Assembly (NCBI RefSeq): GCF_029024465.1
Contig: NZ_CP118950.1
Location: forward strand, 682,001 to 746,000
Source of the DNA: Lactococcus garvieae subsp. garvieae
Lineage (GTDB): Bacteria > Bacillota > Bacilli > Lactobacillales > Streptococcaceae
DNA length: 64,000 bases
Direction of reading: 5' to 3'
Shown here piece by piece: positions 1-9,171 of this stretch; position 1 is the first letter of the stretch, and the number at the start of each line of letters is the position of its first letter. The notes under the pieces were generated by a model that had not been told where the DNA came from, did not search any database, and saw only the letters and a list, made by a program, of their open reading frames with translations. A program made the translations under genes and the position numbers.

Positions 1-1
1 T

Positions 2-244
2 AATGCATTACGACACTCACAAGCAGATAATATTGAAGTTATTCTGAAAGAGCAGTATGAGAATATTATTCTTAGAATAGCAGATGATGGTGTCGGTTTT
101 GATACACGAGACAGTAAATCAGCCAGCTATGGGCTGGTCAATATAAAAGAACGTGCACTTTTGCTGGGGGGAGATGTTAAAATTATTAGCGCCCCAAATC
201 AAGGGACAAGTGTTGAGATACGTATTCCACAAGTAAACCAATAA
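2..244 (+). CDS. cesS: Sensor histidine kinase, CesS/LiaS type (C-terminal part only)
   Basis: Only the last 80 residues are present; the gene begins before the window. They form the HATPase_c domain of a NarL-group kinase: an N-box (NALRHS), a G1 box (DDGVGFD) and a G2 region (GLVNIKERA). It ends 18 bases before a LuxR-type response regulator, which fits the LiaS/VraS/CesS cell-envelope stress kinases that autophosphorylate and pass phosphate to LiaR/VraR/CesR. The symbol rests on genus context and the partner gene; the sensor half cannot be seen. Confidence 0.8.
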   Translation, partial: NALRHSQADNIEVILKEQYENIILRIADDGVGFDTRDSKSASYGLVNIKERALLLGGDVKIISAPNQGTSVEIRIPQVNQ

Positions 245-262
245 AAAGTTAAAAAGGAAAAA

Positions 263-898
263 ATGGATAAAATAAAATTATTAATTGTCGATGATCATCA
301 AATGGTCCGCTTAGGGCTCTCTAGCTTTATGAATATTCAACCCGATATTGAAGTAGTAGGGGAGGCAGCTGATGGTGAATCAGGTTATCTTAAAGCGAAA
401 AATTTAAAACCAGATGTCATTCTAATGGACTTGGTTATGGACCGTCTGGATGGCATTGGTGCGACGCAAAAAATCTTAGCGGAAATGCCAGAGCAGAAGA
501 TTTTGATTTTGACGAGCTTTTTAGATGATGAAAAAGTCTTTCCGGCATTGGCTGCTGGAGCAAAAGGCTATATTCTCAAAACTTCTCAGGCTGCCGAAAT
601 TGCCAGCGCTATCCGTAAAGTTGCCAGCGGGCAAGATGTTTTATCTGGGGCAGTGAAAGAAAAAATCAATCAACAAAAACATCGAAAACCTGAACTGTAT
701 GATAATCTTTCAAAAAGAGAAATGGAAGTGTTGAAAATATTAGCCCAAGGACTTTCTAATCAGGAGATTGCGGATCAACTTTTTATAAGTCTGAAAACAG
801 TTAAAACACATGTCTCTAACATCTTCAATAAATTAGAAGTGAATGATCGGACGCAAGCTACAATTTATGCTATCCAACACAAACTGGTTGATCAATAA
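263..898 (+). CDS. cesR: Response regulator, CesR/LiaR family (NarL/FixJ)
   Basis: A 211-residue two-domain regulator. The receiver domain fills about residues 1-120, with acidic pocket VDDH near residue 10 and the phospho-acceptor Asp in VILMDLVM near residue 54. A LuxR-type HTH follows at about 148-205 ([20 protein letters not shown] and [13 protein letters not shown]). In lactococci CesSR senses lipid-II-active bacteriocins and lysozyme and induces envelope-protective genes, which include an Spx paralogue; an Spx gene lies at 9.2-9.6 kb. The start has an AAGGAA ribosome binding site and the gene is co-directional with the kinase. Confidence 0.87.
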   Translation: MDKIKLLIVDDHQMVRLGLSSFMNIQPDIEVVGEAADGESGYLKAKNLKPDVILMDLVMDRLDGIGATQKILAEMPEQKILILTSFLDDEKVFPALAAGAKGYILKTSQAAEIASAIRKVASGQDVLSGAVKEKINQQKHRKPELYDNLSKREMEVLKILAQGLSNQEIADQLFISLKTVKTHVSNIFNKLEVNDRTQATIYAIQHKLVDQ

Positions 899-963
899 AA
901 AACATTGTAAAGCAGAAATCAGCAACCCTAATTGTATGTACAATAGCGAAAATAGCCTACATC

Positions 964-972
964 TGTTATAAT
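964..972 (+). promoter_or_regulatory. Extended -10 promoter of HAD gene; likely leaderless transcript
   Basis: TGT followed by TATAAT at 967-972, with no clear -35. The ATG of the next gene is at 979, only 6 bases after the -10 hexamer, so transcription should start at or within a base of the start codon. No Shine-Dalgarno sequence could be in the message. Confidence 0.65.
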
Positions 973-978
973 AGAGTC

Positions 979-1782
979 ATGAAAGATTTAATCGAAAGAG
1001 CTTCAAAAATCAAAATTATTTTTTTTGATATTGATGATACTTTACGTGACCTAAAAACAGGCTATATCCCCGAAAACTTGCCCTTTATCTTTGAAACTTT
1101 ACGACAAAAAGGAATAAAAACAGGTATTGCGACAGGACGAAATTACTATAATGTTCTCCCTGAAATTCGCAATTTAAATCCTGATTTTTTTGTAACAATT
1201 AATGGTGCTTTGGTGCAAAACCAGGCGCAGGAGATTATTTACAAAAATCCTTTGGATAAAGAAACAGTTGATGAAATAGTGTCTTGGTTAAAGAGTGAAG
1301 GTGCTGAATATCTTTTTGTAGGAAACGAGAACTTAAAAGCTTCTAAATGGAAAGGATTAACTGAAAGAGTTATTCCCGATGATTATGGCGAACTTGAAGT
1401 TAATCCCGATTACTACAAAACACATGATGTATTTCAACTGCTTACAATATCTGAACATGATCAAGAACTTCGATTGCCTCAACGTTTGGCGCAACAAGTA
1501 AGAATGGTACGGTGGCACCCGAATTCTTCTGATATTGTTCCGGTTTTAGGGAGCAAAGCCAATGGTTGTATGAAAGTATTAGAATATCTTGGGCTTTCAC
1601 CAGAAAACATGATGAATTTTGGCGATGAACTTAATGATAAGGAGCTTTTTGATTTGGCTGGGCTTTCAGTAGCTATGAAAATTTCACATCCTGTCATTTT
1701 GGAAAAAGCAGACTATGTCACAGATACAGTCCAAAATGATGGTGTTTTAAAAGCTTTACGCGCCCTACAACTCATCGATTAA
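979..1782 (+). CDS. HAD-superfamily hydrolase, Cof-type phosphatase
   Basis: 267 residues with HAD motif I FFDIDDTL near residue 15 (two Asp nucleophile/acid positions), a Cof-type cap in the middle, and C-terminal motif [13 protein letters not shown] near 215. Cof-type (HAD-IIB) enzymes dephosphorylate small phosphorylated metabolites; the substrate cannot be predicted here. The start is the first ATG after a strong extended -10 box and lacks a ribosome binding site, so translation is probably leaderless. The cyclophilin gene follows on the same strand after 61 bases. Confidence 0.85.
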   Translation: MKDLIERASKIKIIFFDIDDTLRDLKTGYIPENLPFIFETLRQKGIKTGIATGRNYYNVLPEIRNLNPDFFVTINGALVQNQAQEIIYKNPLDKETVDEIVSWLKSEGAEYLFVGNENLKASKWKGLTERVIPDDYGELEVNPDYYKTHDVFQLLTISEHDQELRLPQRLAQQVRMVRWHPNSSDIVPVLGSKANGCMKVLEYLGLSPENMMNFGDELNDKELFDLAGLSVAMKISHPVILEKADYVTDTVQNDGVLKALRALQLID

Positions 1783-1843
1783 ACTTACAAAAATGAAAGT
1801 CTCATCTCCGAGATTTTTGATAAAATTTAGAAAAGAGAAACAA

Positions 1844-2434
1844 ATGACTTACCCACAACTTAATCTTGAAGCATATGCTGGAACAATAGCAATCATCCAT
1901 ACGAATCATGGTGATATGACGGTGAAACTCTTTGACGAGCTCGCGCCAAAAACAGTTCAAAACTTTGTTGAACTCAGCAAAAAAGGCTACTACGATGGTA
2001 TTATTTTCCACCGTATTATCAAAGACTTTATGATTCAAGGTGGCGACCCAACTGGTACAGGTATGGGTGGTGAATCCATCTATGGTGAAAAATTTGAAGA
2101 TGAATTTTCACAAGATGTCTTCAACATTCGTGGTGCCTTGTCAATGGCAAATGCTGGACCAAATACAAATGGCAGCCAGTTCTTCATTGTTCAAAACCAA
2201 AACCTTCCTTATCCAAAATCAGCATTGATTGATGGGGGTTGGCCTGAAGAAGTTGCTGAAGTCTACACACAAGGCGGAACACCACATCTTGATGGCCGTC
2301 ACACTGTATTTGGTCAACTTGTGGATGAAAAATCATTTGAAGTTTTAGATAAAATTGCCGCTGTACGTGTCGGAATGCAAGACCGTCCAGTGGATGACGT
2401 AGTCATCGAAAATATTGAAATTATCGAGAAATAA
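1844..2434 (+). CDS. Peptidyl-prolyl cis-trans isomerase, cyclophilin type
   Basis: A 196-residue cyclophilin that isomerises X-Pro bonds during protein folding. Core motifs are [19 protein letters not shown] and [19 protein letters not shown], which hold the active-site Arg and Phe/Gln positions. There is no signal peptide, so it is cytoplasmic. The start is ATG 1844 behind AGAAAAGAGAAACAA; an open frame reaches back to 1793 but adds 17 residues outside the domain and has no ribosome binding site. It may share a transcript with the S1-domain gene, which begins one base after its stop codon. Confidence 0.9.
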   Translation: MTYPQLNLEAYAGTIAIIHTNHGDMTVKLFDELAPKTVQNFVELSKKGYYDGIIFHRIIKDFMIQGGDPTGTGMGGESIYGEKFEDEFSQDVFNIRGALSMANAGPNTNGSQFFIVQNQNLPYPKSALIDGGWPEEVAEVYTQGGTPHLDGRHTVFGQLVDEKSFEVLDKIAAVRVGMQDRPVDDVVIENIEIIEK

Positions 2435-2435
2435 A

Positions 2436-2831
2436 ATGATGGATAAATCCGTAAAAATTGGTGATAAAGTCACTGCTGAGATAATCGGGCTCCAAGATTA
2501 TGGTGCTTTTGTAAAGTTTGCGGACCGACAAAATACTGAACATAAGGGCTTAATTCATATTTCCGAAGTTCAGTCAGGTTTCGTCAAAAATATTCGAGAA
2601 GTTATCAAAGTAGGGCAACATGTAAAAGCCCAGATTATAGATATTGATGAGTACAATGGTAAAGTCAGCCTATCTATTCGTAGTCTTGAAGAAAATCCAC
2701 AAAATCATTACTTTTATCGTAAAAAACGATTCACAGATTCTCGTAATAAGATTGGCTTTAAGAGTTTAGCCGAGAAAAGAGAACTTTGGATTGAAGAAGG
2801 CGAAAAATATCTGAAAGAAAAAGCAAACTAA
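2436..2831 (+). CDS. S1 RNA-binding domain protein (YugI/CvfD, general stress protein 13 type)
   Basis: 131 residues with one S1 (OB-fold) domain at about 1-75, showing the diagnostic stretches GDKVTAEIIGLQDYGAFVKF and GLIHISEV, then a basic tail. Single-S1 proteins of this size in Gram-positives (YugI; CvfD in pneumococcus) bind RNA or ribosomes and act as post-transcriptional regulators; the role here is inferred from family. Start is ATG 2436 (a second ATG follows at once), almost abutting the cyclophilin stop, suggesting translational coupling. Confidence 0.82.
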   Translation: MMDKSVKIGDKVTAEIIGLQDYGAFVKFADRQNTEHKGLIHISEVQSGFVKNIREVIKVGQHVKAQIIDIDEYNGKVSLSIRSLEENPQNHYFYRKKRFTDSRNKIGFKSLAEKRELWIEEGEKYLKEKAN

Positions 2832-2848
2832 ATCCAAACGAGGTGAAG

Positions 2849-3454
2849 ATGAACAACAATGTCTTAAAATATACCAAACGAGTTTTTAACGTGATTACAA
2901 TTTTGGGTTTTATTGCTACTATTGTTGGTAGTGTTTACCTCTGGCATCTCGGTGCTTTTCAAGATCAAGAAATTTTGAAACGTCTGGTTACAGCGCATGC
3001 TTTTCTTGGCCCAATAATTTTCTTCTGTATGCAAATTATTCAAGTGATTATTCCGATTATTCCGGGAGGCTTAACAATTGCAGCAGGAGTCTTAATATTT
3101 GGACCTTTCTGGGGCTTTGTTTATAATTATGTCGGTATTGTTGTTGGTTCAGTGATACTTTTCCATCTTGGACGAAAGTATGGACAGTCCTTAGTTCAGG
3201 TCTTTGTCAAAGAGAAAACCTACAACAAGTATATGGCGTGGCTCGAAAAAGGGCAAAAGAGATTTAATCTCGCTTTTCTACTTTTAATTCTCTCACCCAT
3301 CGCGCCTGATGATGCTTTGGTCCTCATTGCCAGTCAGACGCGCATGAGTTGGAAATTCTTTAACTGGGTGATGATTTTATGTAAGCCACTGCCGATTTTA
3401 TTCTATTCCTATGCTTTAATCTTCGGTGGAAACTTACTTGGAAATTTGTTCTAA
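2849..3454 (+). CDS. TVP38/TMEM64 (DedA-like) membrane protein
   Basis: A 201-residue integral membrane protein with an N-terminal transmembrane helix at about 13-35 and a SNARE-associated/VTT core at about 55-190. The core has the re-entrant PIIPGG segment near 70 and GRKYG near 112. VTT/DedA-family proteins are linked to phospholipid translocation and membrane homeostasis, but the precise substrate of this protein is unknown. ATG 2849 was chosen because ACGAGG lies just upstream; an in-frame GTG at 2843 overlaps that site. A terminator follows. Confidence 0.8.
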   Translation: MNNNVLKYTKRVFNVITILGFIATIVGSVYLWHLGAFQDQEILKRLVTAHAFLGPIIFFCMQIIQVIIPIIPGGLTIAAGVLIFGPFWGFVYNYVGIVVGSVILFHLGRKYGQSLVQVFVKEKTYNKYMAWLEKGQKRFNLAFLLLILSPIAPDDALVLIASQTRMSWKFFNWVMILCKPLPILFYSYALIFGGNLLGNLF

Positions 3455-3477
3455 CAAGAACTTTAAATAATGCACAA

Positions 3478-3505
3478 TAATGGTTTTGCGAAAGCAACCA
3501 TTTTT
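3478..3505 (+). terminator. Intrinsic terminator after TVP38 gene
   Basis: Stem built from AATGG/CCATT and TTGC/GCAA closed by a GAAA tetraloop and followed by five T. It separates the cyclophilin-S1-TVP38 group from rodA. Confidence 0.7.
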
Positions 3506-3558
3506 ATGTAAATAATGTATAATAGAGCCTATAGACTTTCTAGTGATGGAGCTTCATT

Positions 3559-4872
3559 TTGAATAATAAAACAAATACAATAAATAACAAGAAAAAGCAG
3601 TCTAAAAATAAGTTGACTTTTGACAGTCGTATTGACTATGCGCTCATTTTGCCCGCTTTTCTTTTAACTGTTATCGGTCTTTATGCCATTTGGGTAGCTG
3701 TAAGTCATGATTATCCGACCCAAGCAGTTAAGATGGTAGGACAGCAAGGGACCTGGATTATTGTCGGCGTTATTTTAGCCTTAATTGTCATGCATATGGA
3801 TTCGAGGTTGCTTTGGAATCTCACGCCGGTTCTGTATGGGTTTGGGCTTATTCTGATGGTGCTACCCATATTCTTTTACAGCCCTTCGATGTATGAGCTG
3901 ACAGGTGCAAAGAACTGGGTTGCCTTTCATAACACCAATCTTTTCCAGCCCTCGGAGCTGATGAAGATAGCCTATATATTGTTTTTAGCAAGGATTGTTG
4001 TTTCCTTTCAAAACAAACTGAAAAAACGTTATCTTAAAGATGATTTTATCTTAATTGGCCAAATTGCCTTGGCTACTGTGCCTATTGCCATCCTGGCAGC
4101 TTTGCAAAAAGACTTTGGTACCTTCATGGTTTTCCTTGTGATTGCAGCGGGAATCATTCTCGTTTCAGGAGTATCTTGGAAAATTATCTTGCCTGTCCTC
4201 CTCGCAGCTGTTCTTGTAGCAGTAGGTGTTGTGGCTATGGTTATGAATCCTAAGGGACAAGAACTATTAGGTACTGTTTTCAGCCAATATCAGGTTAATC
4301 GTTTCTTAGCTTGGCTTCATCCTTTTGAGTACACACAGACATTCTCTCTGCAACAATCGCGTGCTTTGATTGCTATCGGTGTAGGTGGTCTCTTTGGGCA
4401 TGGATTTGGCGTGGCAAATGTCAACGTCCCTGTCCGTGAATCAGATATGATCTTTACCGTCATCGGAGAAGATTTTGGTTTTGTTGGTGCAACTTTTGTC
4501 ATTTTACTTTATTTTATCTTGATTTATCGTATGATTCGTGTGACTTTTCAGTCCAATAATCAGTTCTATATCTTTATATCCACAGGTATTATTATGATGA
4601 TTCTGTTCCATGTTTTTGAAAATATTGGTGCAGCGATTGGCTTAGTACCATTGACGGGTATTCCTTTACCGTTCATTTCGCAAGGGGGTTCGGCATTGAT
4701 CAGTAACATTATTGGTCTAGGGCTCGTACTTTCTATGAAATATAATCAATTGCCTGAGTTCGTATTAGTTCGTGAAGCAGGTAGAAAGAAATTAGAACAT
4801 AAAAGAGCACGTCTTTCTCGTTCATCCTATAAAAGAGTGAAACCAAAGGGGAGACGGAGAATAAGCAAATAA
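3559..4872 (+). CDS. rodA: Peptidoglycan glycosyltransferase RodA (SEDS family)
   Basis: 437 residues with about ten transmembrane helices. SEDS proteins polymerise lipid II; RodA drives peripheral (elongation) wall synthesis with a class B PBP. Family motifs visible: GAKNWV (about 115), LFQPSELMKI (about 130), PVRESDMIFTVIGEDFGF (about 295) and ENIGAAIGLVPLTGIPLPF (about 355) then SQGGSA. FENIG and the FISQGGSA ending match streptococcal RodA better than FtsW. A basic C-terminal tail follows. Translation starts at TTG 3559: GGAG lies 7 bases upstream and no later ATG precedes the first helix. A TATAAT box is at 3518-3523. Confidence 0.88.
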   Translation: MNNKTNTINNKKKQSKNKLTFDSRIDYALILPAFLLTVIGLYAIWVAVSHDYPTQAVKMVGQQGTWIIVGVILALIVMHMDSRLLWNLTPVLYGFGLILMVLPIFFYSPSMYELTGAKNWVAFHNTNLFQPSELMKIAYILFLARIVVSFQNKLKKRYLKDDFILIGQIALATVPIAILAALQKDFGTFMVFLVIAAGIILVSGVSWKIILPVLLAAVLVAVGVVAMVMNPKGQELLGTVFSQYQVNRFLAWLHPFEYTQTFSLQQSRALIAIGVGGLFGHGFGVANVNVPVRESDMIFTVIGEDFGFVGATFVILLYFILIYRMIRVTFQSNNQFYIFISTGIIMMILFHVFENIGAAIGLVPLTGIPLPFISQGGSALISNIIGLGLVLSMKYNQLPEFVLVREAGRKKLEHKRARLSRSSYKRVKPKGRRRISK

Positions 4873-4901
4873 AAAAAGCTTTTCTAAGGAAAAGCTTTTT
4901 T
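4871..4901 (+). terminator. Intrinsic terminator after rodA
   Basis: AAAAGCTTTT and AAAAGCTTTT arms around CTAAGG followed by a T run, immediately after the rodA stop codon. Confidence 0.85.
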
Positions 4902-5017
4902 ATGTTGAGCAACCGCATCAATAGGCGTAAGCCTCTGAATTTTATAAGCTAGAAATTTCACATACTTCACAAAATATGATAGTCTATAAGTGAAGGAACA
5001 AAGGAGGAATTATTAAG

Positions 5018-5449
5018 ATGAAATATGCAGTAAGATATGCTTCGCGTGGGGGAAATACACGTGCAGTTGCTGATGAAATTGCGAAAAAAATTGATGTGAA
5101 AGCAGAACGAATCTCTGAACCTTTAGAAGAGGAAGTAGATGTTTTATTCCTTGGAGCAGGTGTTTGGTTTGCCTCTGTAACAAAAGACATGAAGGAATAT
5201 TTGGCAGCTTTGGACAGTGGTAAAATCAAGCAAATTGTTGCTTTTTCTACGTCTGGTCATTTGGAATCTGCGATTAAAAAAATTACTGCAGCAGCAAAAG
5301 ACAAAGGCATTAAAGTGAATGAAGAATCTTTTGATTTGCATTTAAACATGCAAGGCATGACATTTTTTGCTCCTGCTGGTGGTGATTTAACAAAAGAACA
5401 AATCAATGAAGTCGATGCCTTTGTTGATAAAGTTCTTGCCAAACTATAA
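5018..5449 (+). CDS. Flavodoxin-like protein
   Basis: 143 residues with a flavodoxin fold. The N-terminal phosphate-binding loop for FMN follows the first strand (VRYASRGGNTRAVADEI), and an aromatic loop GAGVWFAS near 48 would stack on the isoalloxazine ring. Flavodoxins carry electrons between redox enzymes; the partner is not evident from the neighbourhood. A strong GGAGG ribosome binding site lies upstream and the gene is flanked by terminators, so it is probably transcribed alone. Confidence 0.85.
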   Translation: MKYAVRYASRGGNTRAVADEIAKKIDVKAERISEPLEEEVDVLFLGAGVWFASVTKDMKEYLAALDSGKIKQIVAFSTSGHLESAIKKITAAAKDKGIKVNEESFDLHLNMQGMTFFAPAGGDLTKEQINEVDAFVDKVLAKL

Positions 5450-5472
5450 GATTAATTTACGCCCTTTTATTG

Positions 5473-5501
5473 AAAAGCTCCTTATTTTTGGAGCTTTTTT
5501 T
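5473..5501 (+). terminator. Intrinsic terminator after flavodoxin gene
   Basis: AAAAGCTCC and GGAGCTTTT arms with an 8-base loop and a seven-T tail. Confidence 0.9.
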
Positions 5502-5554
5502 GTTTCTTTAAATTATATAGTGCATTAAAAAAGTATTACATGAGCGAAACCTTA

Positions 5555-5571
5555 TGTAACGTAAATGTAAT
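5555..5571 (+). promoter_or_regulatory. Candidate WalR (VicR/YycF) box
   Basis: TGTAAC-GTAAA-TGTAAT is an exact fit to the WalR consensus TGTWAH-N5-TGTWAH, the tandem hexamer bound by the WalKR cell-wall regulator. It lies about 40 bases upstream of the -10 box of the PcsB/Usp45-like gene. In streptococci pcsB is a core VicR target, so site and gene agree. Confidence 0.7.
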
Positions 5572-5609
5572 GCTAAAAGAGTTTATTGTAATGAAAACAA
5601 AAGGTTTTG

Positions 5610-5618
5610 TGATACAAT
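5610..5618 (+). promoter_or_regulatory. Extended -10 promoter of PcsB/Usp45-like gene
   Basis: TGA followed by TACAAT. No good -35 is present, which is usual for activator-dependent promoters; a WalR-type site is about 40 bases upstream. Confidence 0.6.
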
Positions 5619-5663
5619 AGTAATGTTCGAAAAAGAAACTAGGAGGTAGTAAATTTAAAATTT

Positions 5664-6860
5664 ATGAAAAAGAAATTAATTGCAACATTGATGCTCTCAA
5701 CAGTTGTTTTGACTGCTGGGGCTCCTTTGTCTAGTGTAAATGCAGATTCAACAGAACAAAAAATTGTTGAACAAGATTCTAAGATTGCTGCTGTGAAGGA
5801 TGATGCTGCTCAAGCTCAAACACAAGTAAATGCTGTTGAATCACAGGTTGCCACTCTAAAAGCTAAACAAAGTTCTATGCAAAAACAAGTGGAAAAACTA
5901 TTAGAACAGCAAAAAATCCAGTCTGAACAGATTCTAAAATTGGACAAGGATATTGAAGAACGCAGTCACGCACTAGAAGCACAAGCACGAAGTGCTCAAA
6001 CCAATGGTTTAGCAACGAATTACATTTCAGCAATTTTAGATTCCAAATCTTTAACGAATGCAATTCAAAAGATTACCGCTATGTCGACTGTCGCAGGGGC
6101 TAATAAAGCTATGATTGAGCAGCAATAACAGGATCAAAAGAATGTTCAAGCCAAACTCAAAGATAACATGGAAAAATATGCGGAAGTCACACGTTTGCAA
6201 CAAGAGTTGAGCAGTCAAGCTGATGAGTTGGCGACACAAGAAGCACAACTCAAAGTGGCTCAGCTTAATTACCAAGCCACAATCACGTCTGAGGAAGGCA
6301 AAAAACAAGAACTGTTAGCTCAAAAAGCTGAGGCTGAGCAAGCGGCACAAGAAGCCCTTCAAGCACAGAAAGCAGCAGCGCAAGAATCAGCCGTAGTACA
6401 ACAGGAAAAAGCTAAAGAAACTGTATCTGAGAACAAACCAAATCCAGTAGCACCACCAGTTATTGATGAAGGCAATCAAACTGTAGACCCAGGCGTTGAT
6501 GAACCAACGCCACCAACCCCGCCAGTTACTAATCCGAAGCCTCCGGTTTCACCGACTAACCCTTATCCACCCGGACAATGTACAGCTTATGTTTGGGACC
6601 GTCTAGGTGGTAATATGCCAACTTATGAAGGTAATGCTGCTGATTGGGCTCGTTATGCTAATGCTGGTCCAGCTGTGGGTAATATCATTGTCTTCCCTGC
6701 AGGAGTCCAAGGTGCAGATTCTTATTATGGTCACGTTGGAGTTGTAGAGCAAGTTTTGGGCAATGGTCAAGTTGTAATTTCCGAAGGAAACTTTAATGGT
6801 GGCTGGGGCTCACAACGCACAGTCTCAACATCAGGTGTTTACTTTATTAATCCATCATAA
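5664..6860 (+). pseudogene. Secreted CHAP-domain wall hydrolase, PcsB/Usp45-like, with in-frame stop
   Basis: Reads as one 398-codon gene interrupted by TAA at 6126-6128 (codon 155); the frame on both sides is the same. The first part has a signal peptide ending about SSVNA-DS and a long coiled coil, including LEAQARSAQ and KSLTNAIQKITA as in lactococcal Usp45. The second part continues the coiled coil, then a Pro-rich linker, then a CHAP domain with catalytic Cys in PGQCTAYVW and His in YYGHVGVVE. Such proteins split peptidoglycan at division. The stop context is CAG CAA TAA CAG, so one C-to-T change in a CAA codon explains it. The upstream part alone (154 aa) would be secreted without its catalytic domain; an internal ATG at 6168 has no signal peptide. 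Sequencing error, real nonsense mutation and readthrough are all possible. Confidence 0.8.
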
Positions 6861-6864
6861 AACG

Positions 6865-6903
6865 AAAAAAGAAGTAAAGAGAATCTTGCTTCTTTTTTAT
6901 TTT
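6865..6903 (+). terminator. Intrinsic terminator after PcsB/Usp45-like gene
   Basis: AAAAAAGAAG and CTTCTTTTTT arms with a 13-base loop; the T run is part of the arm. Confidence 0.65.
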
Positions 6904-7004
6904 TCAACTCTAACTTAGAAAGAATAAGGTTTTTGCTTCAATATATCTGCTTAATAAGGTATACTAAGTTAAAAGATTATCATTTAACTTTTAAGGAGGA
7001 AGGG

Positions 7005-7904
7005 ATGCTCGAAGTGAAGAATCTCCGAAAAACATTCGGAGAACTTGTTGCTGTTGATGATCTGAGTTTTACTATTGAAGATGGTGAAATTTTAGGTTTT
7101 ATCGGACAAAATGGATCGGGAAAAACAACAACATTTAGATTAATATTGGATTTTTTGATGCAAGATTCAGGAAGCGTGCTCTGGAATGGTAAGCCACTCT
7201 CAAGTGATGAGTATAATATTATTGGTTATTTACCGGAAGAAAGAGGCCTGTATCCGAAAGACAGTATAGAAACGCAGTTACGTTTCTTTGGTCAATTAAG
7301 AGGTAAAACGCGGAAAGAAATCGATGAGAAAATCGATTATTGGATGGAAAAGTTTGAAGTTAAAGGTAAGCGAACAGATAAGGTCAAAACTTTATCAAAA
7401 GGTAATCAGCAGAAGGTTCAGCTTATTGCTACGCTTATTCATGAGCCGAAACTCGTTATTTTGGATGAACCGTTCTCCGGCCTAGATCCTGTGAATGCAG
7501 AACTGCTTAAAACAGCTGTAGCTGAACTCCGTGAGCAAAAAGTCTGCGTTGTCTTTTCAGACCATAATATGATGAATGTCGAAAAAATGGTGGATAAGAT
7601 GATCATGGTAAAAGAAGGTAAGAAAATACTGGATGGGACCGTTGATGCTGTACGCCAAAGTTTTGGCCGGACCAAGGTATTTATTGAGGCACCGGTGTCA
7701 GAGGAAGAATTAGTACAACTGGAAGGCGTAAAAGAAGTACAAGTGGAACGTAATGGTACTTATGAGTTAACTTTAGAAAATGAAGCAGCTGGAAAAGCTG
7801 TCTTTGACTATGTTACCCAATCAGGCTATATCCAGATGTTTTCACAACAACCACCAAGCTTGGAAGAAATATTCAAAATGAAGGCGGGTGATGCTCATGA
7901 ATAG
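7005..7904 (+). CDS. ABC transporter ATP-binding protein, NatA/YhaQ type
   Basis: 299 residues: an ABC ATPase domain at about 1-215 with Walker A GQNGSGKTTT (about 38), signature LSKGNQQKVQ (about 134), Walker B LVILDEPFSGLDP (about 153) and an H-loop in SDHNMMN. A C-terminal extension of about 80 residues is typical of NatA-type exporters. It pairs with the permease gene that overlaps its end. The usual role is export of sodium or toxic compounds; the substrate is inferred only from family. Start ATG 7005 sits behind AAGGAGGAAGGG; the frame is open further upstream but without another good site. Confidence 0.87.
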   Translation: MLEVKNLRKTFGELVAVDDLSFTIEDGEILGFIGQNGSGKTTTFRLILDFLMQDSGSVLWNGKPLSSDEYNIIGYLPEERGLYPKDSIETQLRFFGQLRGKTRKEIDEKIDYWMEKFEVKGKRTDKVKTLSKGNQQKVQLIATLIHEPKLVILDEPFSGLDPVNAELLKTAVAELREQKVCVVFSDHNMMNVEKMVDKMIMVKEGKKILDGTVDAVRQSFGRTKVFIEAPVSEEELVQLEGVKEVQVERNGTYELTLENEAAGKAVFDYVTQSGYIQMFSQQPPSLEEIFKMKAGDAHE

Positions 7905-9165
7905 TAAGTTTTGGACGATTGTGAAAGAAGTCTTTCGTAAAAATGTTAAATCAGTTGCCTTTTTAGTTATGGTTTTTCTCCCACTGCTTATTGGATTAGT
8001 TATTTATGTTATTGCAAGAGTAGCAGATGGTGGGGCAGGCGATACTGATCGTATTGCGGTAGTGACAAAAAGCAAGGAGATTGGAAGTGCGCTGACTGAA
8101 GTTAAAGGCAATATTAAATATGAAGTAATGGACAGAACAGCGGCAAACCGTAAACTGAAAGACGAAGATGTTGGCGCAATATTAGCTTTAGAGATGGAAC
8201 AAGGGAAAATAAGCTCAACCTTAGAAACCACACGTTCTCTTGACACGGCAACTCAAATGACAGTCTCACAGACGCTTACTGCACTACAGCAAAGTGTCTT
8301 TGCCACTCAATTAGGCTTATCACCAGAAGAAAAAACGAGCCTCCTTTCTCCAGCGAAGTTAGAGCCCGTGCATGTGGAGTTTGACGCGGATGGCAATCGC
8401 ATTCAAGGTACAGATTATTCTGGTCTGAGACAGGTTATAGCAACAGTCTTGATTGTCATGATTTGGATTTTTGTTGCAACTTATGGCAGTATTGTGGCGC
8501 AAGAAATTGCTAGCGAAAAAGGAACGCGTATCATGGAAGTGGTTCTTTCAAGCGTTAAAGCCGAAACGCATTTTTATGGAAAACTAGTAGGGATCATCTT
8601 AGTCTGCTCAGTCAATGTTCTTGCTTATGCCATTCAGATTGGAGTAGGTTATCTCCTCTTCAGAGACAATGACATGGTGCGCAGTTTCCTTAACGGTTTA
8701 AATCTTCAAGAAGTCTTTACAGGACAATTTTGGCTCGTCATTCCGATTGTCATCTTAGGCATTCTTCTGTTTACATTCTTGGCAGCTCTTTCTGGTTCAC
8801 TGATTTCTCGTGTGGAAGATGTGCCTAAAGCACAAACACCAATGACGATGATTGGTCTTCTGGGTTATATGCTTTCTGTAATTTTTGCTTCTCAACCTGA
8901 TAATATCGTGATGACCGTGACAAGTTATATCCCCTTTATTTCGAGTTTTGTCTTGCCAATGCAAATTGCAACAGGTGTAGCAAGTAATTTACAGGTCTGG
9001 ATTTCTATGGGTATTATGTTTGTAACGATGTTGTTTATTCTCTTGTTCTCTGCACGACTTTATAAATCAAATGTTTTAATCTACAGTAGCGATGGCTTGC
9101 TTAAAGTTTTGAAACAATCGCTTCATAATATCAAAAATGAAGACAAGTTAAAAAATAAAGCTTAA
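7897..9165 (+). CDS. ABC-2 type permease, NatB/YhaP type
   Basis: 422 residues. One helix at about 20-40, a long extracytoplasmic region at about 45-175, then five or six helices at about 180-400, the ABC-2_membrane_3 layout of NatB. The conserved ASEKGTRIMEVVLSSVK segment lies at the cytoplasmic end of a helix near 205. Overlaps the ATPase gene by 8 bases, so the two are translationally coupled. ATG 7897 was taken; GTG 7888 and ATG 7891 are in-frame alternatives closer to the AAGGCGGG site. Confidence 0.85.
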   Translation: MNSKFWTIVKEVFRKNVKSVAFLVMVFLPLLIGLVIYVIARVADGGAGDTDRIAVVTKSKEIGSALTEVKGNIKYEVMDRTAANRKLKDEDVGAILALEMEQGKISSTLETTRSLDTATQMTVSQTLTALQQSVFATQLGLSPEEKTSLLSPAKLEPVHVEFDADGNRIQGTDYSGLRQVIATVLIVMIWIFVATYGSIVAQEIASEKGTRIMEVVLSSVKAETHFYGKLVGIILVCSVNVLAYAIQIGVGYLLFRDNDMVRSFLNGLNLQEVFTGQFWLVIPIVILGILLFTFLAALSGSLISRVEDVPKAQTPMTMIGLLGYMLSVIFASQPDNIVMTVTSYIPFISSFVLPMQIATGVASNLQVWISMGIMFVTMLFILLFSARLYKSNVLIYSSDGLLKVLKQSLHNIKNEDKLKNKA

Positions 9166-9171
9166 GAGAAA

